Source: Rhodoferax sp.
GTDB lineage: Bacteria > Pseudomonadota > Gammaproteobacteria > Burkholderiales > Burkholderiaceae_C
Assembly: GCA_028292305.1 (NCBI GenBank)
Contig: JAQGMQ010000598.1
Span: 1-7,432, forward strand
Direction: 5' to 3'
DNA: 7,432 nucleotides
This document shows positions 1 to 7,432 of the stretch, piece by piece; positions within the stretch are counted from its first letter, which is position 1; the number at the start of each line of letters is the position of its first letter. The notes below the pieces were generated by a model. That model saw nothing but the letters and a program-made list of their open reading frames with translations. It ran no database searches and was not told the DNA's origin. The translations under genes were made by a program, and so were the position numbers.

Positions 1-3774
<3,774 letters not shown>

Positions 3775-3787
<13 letters not shown>

Positions 3788-5589
3788 GACGCGATGGCCT
3801 CCATGGCATGGCGGTACCCGACCTCGATGATCTCGTCGGCGCGCTTGTACGCCATCAGCGAGAAATTCGAAACGGGTGGCTCCAGGTAGTGGTCGGACTG
3901 CGCCACGGTGTGCGCGCGCTGGTTGAGGCCGCCGATGTGGCCGGCGCGGTACAGGATGTCGGCGATGCCGGGCGTGGGGTTCTCGGGCTTTCTGAAGAAG
4001 CCCTTCAGCGTGTGCCGCACCGACAGGCGCGTCAGCGTCGGGTCGACGCCCATTTCCTCGCGCACGTCCACGTCGATGGCAATGATGGTGCCGTTGCCGC
4101 GGCGTTTCTCCAGCGGCGTACCCAGGCGCATGCGCATGGCGTCGACGGGCACGTTTTCCAGGATGGCGCCATCGACCAGCAGGTTGCCTTCGTGCACCAC
4201 GGGTGGAAAAAGGCCGGCGGGAGAATTGCTGGCCAGCACCGCGCGCCACAGCGGGCCGGTCTCCTGCACCGTGGTGCCGCCCTTGGTCAGGTTGCAGGCG
4301 GCGGCGAAGAACGGCCGCCACAGCGCATCGACGGCGGTGTCGCCGAACATCAGCTGCAGATCGCGCTGCACGCGCCGGCCCGACACCAGCGAGATCAGCG
4401 GCAGCGTGAGCCGTTCGCCACCCGCGGCGAACTGGCGTGTCTGGTCGCGGATATCGTCGAGCGCCATGCCGCAGGCGTACTGCGCGCCGATCAAGGCACC
4501 CATGCTGTTGCCGCCGACCAGGTCGACCGGGATGCCGGCCTCGTGCAACGCCCGCAGCACGCCCAGGTGCGCAAAGCCGCGCGCCCCGCCACCGCCCAGC
4601 ACCACGCCGACGGCTTTGCCGCGTAGAAAACGCGTAAGCCGTTCGTAATCTTCCTGGTATTGGGTACGCACCGGGTAGATGCGCTCGAGTTCGCGGCCCG
4701 CGCGCCAGACGCTGGTGGCCTCGGGCCGCAACGCGATGGCCGGGTACAACACGGCCAGATGCTTGCGCTTCATGGCGAAGCCGGGCTCGGCCGCCAGTTG
4801 CCGCTCCAGCGTGCCGCGTTCCAGCGACGAGCCGGCCGCCGCCACGAAGATCACCTGATCGGCCTGGCGGAACGCCCGCCGCGTCCACGCCGCACCCAGC
4901 GCATCGGGGTTCGGGTCGGCCTCGTAGACCAGGTAGTCGTACTGTTCTTCGAGTTCGTCGAAGCGGTCCTTGCCGACTTCGCCCTCGCCGGCCCGGCCCT
5001 GGCGTTCGCGCTCGAGCCCGGGCGGCAGGTGGTGCACCCGCCCGACCTTGGCGAAGGCCTCGACCAGCCCCAGCGCCACCTCGGCCGCGTTCGCGCCTTC
5101 GTGCAGCGGGATCACCACGAACGACTGCGCCTGGTGCCGTTCCACCACCTGGGTGGCATGGCGAAGATGGTCGAAGATGGCTTGCGAAAACACGCGGTTC
5201 AGCGCCAGCGCGTGGCGTGTCAGCAGCGCCTCGAAGGGCGCGCGGTGCAGCACGGCCAGCGTCGAGTCGCGCACCGCGGTGACATCGGCCGTGCGCGGCT
5301 GGCGCAGGATCAGGCCGACCTCGCCCACACTCTCGCCGGTGCGGATTTCGTTGTAGAGCAGCACGCTGCCGTCGCGCATGCGGCGCGACACGCGCAACCG
5401 CCCGCCCACCACGAAAAACATGCTGTCGGCGGTATCGCCCTCGTGCACCACCAGGCTGCCGCCGGGAATTTCCTGCAGCTCGAGCACGTCGGCGAGATCG
5501 CCGAGCAGGGTCTCGTCAAGCGCGCCGAACACCCTGCTGTCGCGCAGCACCTGCAACACCCTGCCTCGGAATTTCGCCTGTCCCAACAT
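3775..5589 (-). CDS. NTE/PNPLA6-like patatin phospholipase with N-terminal cyclic-nucleotide-binding domain
   Basis: Predicted serine hydrolase of phospholipids or lysophospholipids, 604 residues. Residues about 15-140 form a cNMP-binding-like domain. Its phosphate-cassette-like stretch runs from GESVGEVGL (85-93) to Arg99-Thr100, so the ligand-contacting Glu and Arg appear present. Residues about 155-325 resemble the linker of animal neuropathy target esterase: YEADPNPDALGAAWTRRAF (222-240) followed by RQADQVIFV matches the NTE string YQAD...WTxRxxRQAD...IV. The patatin domain has the oxyanion loop GGGGARG (332-338), nucleophile motif GNSMG with Ser362, and the DGA motif with Asp473, so the catalytic dyad is complete. 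I see no signal peptide or clear membrane helix, so it is probably cytosolic or peripheral. The ATG at 5589 is the earliest usable start because a TGA lies in frame just upstream. It is the first gene of a two-gene operon with the NRPS. The family is clear; substrate and ligand are not shown by sequence. Confidence 0.93.
3798..3802 (-). promoter_or_regulatory. Ribosome binding site of the NRPS gene, inside the patatin gene
   Basis: A perfect GGAGG on the minus strand lies 10 nt before the ATG at 3787, within the last codons of the upstream gene. It supports that start and suggests that NRPS translation is reinitiated or coupled after translation of the patatin gene. Confidence 0.6.
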
Positions 5590-5661
5590 GTAGAACGCCT
5601 TGGTCCGGATTCATCGGCAAGATCGCCGCCCCGCTGAAAAGCCACTCAACCGTAGCACTGC

Positions 5662-5695
5662 ATCGTAAAAAAACAGTGGTTAACACAACGTTACC
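5662..5695 (-). promoter_or_regulatory. Tentative promoter and operator-like inverted repeat upstream of the patatin-NRPS operon
   Basis: Between the lol terminator and the patatin start lies an AT-richer stretch. The best minus-strand match I find is TTGTGT (5688-5683) and TACGAT (5667-5662) with a short 15-nt spacer holding a T run. An imperfect inverted repeat, GGTTAAC-acaac-GTTACC (5678-5695), overlaps the -35-like box and could bind a regulator. Both signals are weak. That a promoter exists in this gap is likely from gene order; its exact position is a guess. Confidence 0.25.
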
Positions 5696-5761
5696 AGCTT
5701 CAGGCCGATTGGTGAAATGTTTGAAACGCGGTGTTACTCTTAATTCGCAGGAAAAAATCAC

Positions 5762-5783
5762 AAAAAAAAGGGCCCGAAGGCCC
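5762..5783 (-). terminator. Rho-independent terminator of the lolC-lolD operon
   Basis: On the minus strand a perfect 5-bp GGGCC/GGCCC stem closes a TTCG tetraloop and is followed at once by eight T residues. It begins 32 nt after the lolD stop codon and points the same way. On the plus strand the hairpin is preceded by A residues and has no U tract after it, so it acts in one direction. It separates the lol genes from the patatin-NRPS operon. Confidence 0.9.
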
Positions 5784-5815
5784 AATTTGTGAAACGCGCG
5801 CGGCTTGACGTCGCT

Positions 5816-6667
5816 TCAGACGGCAAAGAGCCCTTGGTTCAGCCGCAGCGTTCGGCCACAGCGCGCGGCCAGGCTTTCGTCGTGTGTCACAAGTACAAAA
5901 GCCGTGCCCTGGTCGCGCGCCAGCTGCAGCATCAGCGCGAAGACGCCGTCGGCCGTGGTCCGGTCGAGGTTGCCGGTGGGCTCGTCGGCCAACACACAGG
6001 CCGGCTGCGTGACCAGCGCGCGGGCGATGGCCACGCGCTGGCGCTCACCGCCCGAAAGTTCGGCCGGCCGGTGGTGGATGCGTTCCGACAAGCCGACCGA
6101 CGCCAGCGTCCGCGTGGCGGTGGCGGCGGCCTCGGCGGGCGCAACCCGTCGAATCCACAGCGGCATGGCCACGTTGTCGAGCGCGCTGAATTCGGGCAGC
6201 AGGTGGTGGAACTGGTAGACGAAACCCAGGTGCCGGTTGCGCAGTGCGCCCTGTTGCGAGGGGTTCAACTGCGCCAGCGCCTGGCCCTTCAGGTGCACCG
6301 TGCCGCTGGTGGGCGCATCCAGCCCGCCGAGCAGGTGCAGCAAAGTGCTCTTGCCCGAACCGGAGGCACCGACGATGGCCAGCGTTTCGCCGGCAAACAC
6401 CTGCAGCTCGACACCCTTCAGCACCGTCACATCGAGCCGGCCTTCGGTGAAGCGCTTGGTCAGGCCGTGCGCCTGCAGGACGATTTCCGCCAGGCCGCCG
6501 CCGGGCCGCCCCAAGGCGGGCAACGCCCCCTCGGGGGGCAGCGAGGACACGCCAGTGCCGAGCGTGGGGGTGAGATCGCCGCCGCCGGGCCGCCCCAAGG
6601 CGGGCGACGCCCCCTCGGGGGGCAGCGAGGACACGCCAGTGCCGAGCGTGGGGGTGACATTATTCAT
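5816..6667 (-). CDS. lolD: Lipoprotein-releasing ABC transporter ATPase LolD with repeat-encoded N-terminal extension
   Basis: ATPase that powers extraction of outer-membrane lipoproteins from the inner membrane for transfer to LolA; cytoplasmic partner of the adjacent permease. It has 283 residues as called. The ABC core starts near residue 60 (AEIVLQAHGLTKRF) and contains Walker A GASGSGKST (100-108), Q-loop FVYQF (149-153), signature LSGGERQ (204-210), Walker B CVLADE (224-229) and switch His262. The core of about 224 residues is normal LolD length. The first about 58 residues are Gly/Pro/Leu-rich and come from two tandem DNA repeats. The ATG at 6667 overlaps the permease stop (ATGAATAA) and has GGAAG 9 nt upstream, so I prefer it. 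In-frame TTG (residues 24, 49, 52) and GTG (12, 40) codons inside the repeats are alternatives that would shorten the tail. Family and role are secure; the true start is less so. Confidence 0.95.
   Translation of the reverse strand: MNNVTPTLGTGVSSLPPEGASPALGRPGGGDLTPTLGTGVSSLPPEGALPALGRPGGGLAEIVLQAHGLTKRFTEGRLDVTVLKGVELQVFAGETLAIVGASGSGKSTLLHLLGGLDAPTSGTVHLKGQALAQLNPSQQGALRNRHLGFVYQFHHLLPEFSALDNVAMPLWIRRVAPAEAAATATRTLASVGLSERIHHRPAELSGGERQRVAIARALVTQPACVLADEPTGNLDRTTADGVFALMLQLARDQGTAFVLVTHDESLAARCGRTLRLNQGLFAV
6494..6573. repeat. Hairpin-containing repeat, copy 1 (lolD core-proximal)
   Basis: An 80-bp unit repeated after an 84-bp period; the two copies differ at one base (A at 6522, G at 6606). 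It contains two inverted repeats: CCGCC-ccaa-GGCGG (6506-6519) and GCCCCC-tcg-GGGGGC (6525-6539). On the minus strand it is read in frame within lolD as a peptide containing SSLPPEGALPALGRPGGG. Strong stems in a dispersed-looking GC-rich unit suggest a REP-like element. I recall similar SLPPEGA-type strings in Comamonadaceae proteins, but that needs a search. Confidence 0.9.
6578..6657. repeat. Hairpin-containing repeat, copy 2 (lolD start-proximal)
   Basis: Second copy of the 80-bp unit, separated from copy 1 by GATC and differing only at 6606, which changes Leu to Ser in the encoded peptide. The second stem lies at 6609-6623 (GCCCCC-tcg-GGGGGC). It begins directly after the first four lolD codons. 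Because the period is 84 bp (28 codons), both copies keep the lolD frame open. Confidence 0.9.
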
Positions 6668-7432
6668 AACGCAGGGCTTCCGCGGGGTTCACGCGGCTGG
6701 CGCGGAAGCTGGGATAGATGGTCGCCAAAAACGCCAGCACCAGCGAGATGATCGCGATCGGCATGATGTCGCCCTGCTGCGGATCGCTCGGCATGCGGCT
6801 GATCAAATACACATCGCGTGGCAGGAAGCTGGCGTGGAACAGCTGCTCCAGCGCCGGCACGATCACGTCGATGTTGAACGCGATGAGCAGGCCCAGGGCC
6901 AGGCCGGCCAGCGTGCCCATCACGCCGACCATCGCGCCCTGCACCATGAAGATGCCCATGATGCTGCGCGGGCTCGCGCCCAGGGTGCGCAGGATGGCGA
7001 TGTCGGCACGTTTGTCGGTCACTGTCATCACCAGCGTGCTCACCAGGTTGAATGCGGCCACGGCCACGATCAGCGTGAGGATGATGAACATCATGCGTTT
7101 CTCAAGTTCCACGGCGGCGAACCAGGTCTTGTTCTGCTGGGTCCAGTCGCGGATCAGCAGGTGGCCGCTGAGCGTGCCGGCCAGTTGCTGCGTCACCTGG
7201 CGCGCCTGGTGCAGGTCTTTCAGTTTGAGCCGCACGCCGGTCGGGCCTTCGAGCCTGAAGATGCGGGCCGCGTCGTCGATGTGCACCATCACCAGGGCCG
7301 AGTCGTATTCGAAGTGGCCCGAGTCGAAGGTGCCCACCACCGTCATCTGCTTGAGGCGCGGCACGACGCCGGCCGGCGTGACCTGGCCGCTCGGCGCGAT
7401 CAGCGTCAGCGGGTCGCCCACGCGCACGCCCA
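6660..7432 (-). CDS. lolC: Lipoprotein-releasing system permease LolC/LolE, C-terminal part (5' end beyond window)
   Basis: Inner-membrane permease that, with LolD, lifts mature lipoproteins out of the inner membrane. The last 256 residues are visible; the N-terminal membrane helix and most of the periplasmic domain lie beyond the right edge. Residues 1-100 of the visible part are the end of the periplasmic MacB-like domain. Three membrane segments follow (about 112-137, 159-187 and 221-243), as in the FtsX-type permease fold. Between the first two is the cytoplasmic loop DKRADIAILRTLGASPRSI (139-157), the family's coupling region to the ATPase. The end, SRVNPAEALRYE, is typical of LolC/LolE. 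The TAA stop lies within the first codons of lolD, so the genes are coupled. LolC versus LolE cannot be decided from this part; many betaproteobacteria have a single such permease, usually named lolC. Confidence 0.93.
   Translation of the reverse strand, partial: GVRVGDPLTLIAPSGQVTPAGVVPRLKQMTVVGTFDSGHFEYDSALVMVHIDDAARIFRLEGPTGVRLKLKDLHQARQVTQQLAGTLSGHLLIRDWTQQNKTWFAAVELEKRMMFIILTLIVAVAAFNLVSTLVMTVTDKRADIAILRTLGASPRSIMGIFMVQGAMVGVMGTLAGLALGLLIAFNIDVIVPALEQLFHASFLPRDVYLISRMPSDPQQGDIMPIAIISLVLAFLATIYPSFRASRVNPAEALRYE
6677..6681 (-). promoter_or_regulatory. Probable ribosome binding site of lolD, inside the permease gene
   Basis: GGAAG on the minus strand, 9 nt before the ATG at 6667 and within the last codons of the permease gene. 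It favours translation starting ahead of the repeats rather than at a codon inside them. Confidence 0.45.

Noticed and set aside
6494..6657. Repeat pair as a CRISPR array
   Set aside because: Only two 80-bp units with a 4-bp gap and no spacers; they are tandem hairpin repeats within a coding frame.
5789..6751. Plus-strand open frame opposite lolD and the repeats
   Set aside because: No domain is visible, and its tail simply reads the antisense of the two repeats. The lolD frame on the other strand has all ABC motifs.

Overview
The window is GC-rich and every gene I can support lies on the minus strand, so transcription runs from the right edge to the left. Gene content and an 80-bp GC-rich hairpin repeat suggest a betaproteobacterium, most likely of the Comamonadaceae (Acidovorax/Variovorax-like). 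That placement is an inference from protein style and repeat type, not a database result.

Layout from right to left (direction of transcription). (1) 7432-6660: C-terminal part of a LolC/LolE-type permease of the lipoprotein-releasing ABC transporter. (2) 6667-5816: its ATPase LolD, whose start overlaps the permease stop by 8 nt. The LolD N-terminus carries about 55 extra residues encoded by two in-frame, nearly identical copies of a hairpin-containing repeat (84-bp period). (3) 5783-5762: a strong intrinsic terminator that closes the lol operon. (4) 5761-5590: an AT-richer intergenic stretch that should hold the promoter of the next operon. (5) 5589-3775: a 604-residue enzyme with a cyclic-nucleotide-binding-like domain, an NTE/PNPLA6-like linker and a complete patatin catalytic domain. 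(6) 3787-1 and beyond the left edge: a single-module nonribosomal peptide synthetase with the order condensation, adenylation, carrier, thioesterase (C-A-T-TE). This is the EntF architecture. Its start codon lies inside the last codons of the patatin gene, so the two are probably translationally coupled.

The lol genes are housekeeping: they release lipoproteins from the inner membrane for transport to the outer membrane. The patatin-NRPS pair is an accessory operon. It joins a lipid hydrolase carrying a ligand-sensor domain to a peptide-bond-forming enzyme with its own release domain. The NRPS has intact catalytic motifs, but its specificity-pocket residues (D-P-I-A-C-G-V-I-F-K) match no textbook code I know, and its carrier domain has an unusual insertion of about 24 residues. 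The product cannot be deduced from this window; the genes beyond the left edge would be needed.

Long open frames on the plus strand opposite the NRPS, patatin and lolD genes are compositional shadows and are not annotated.
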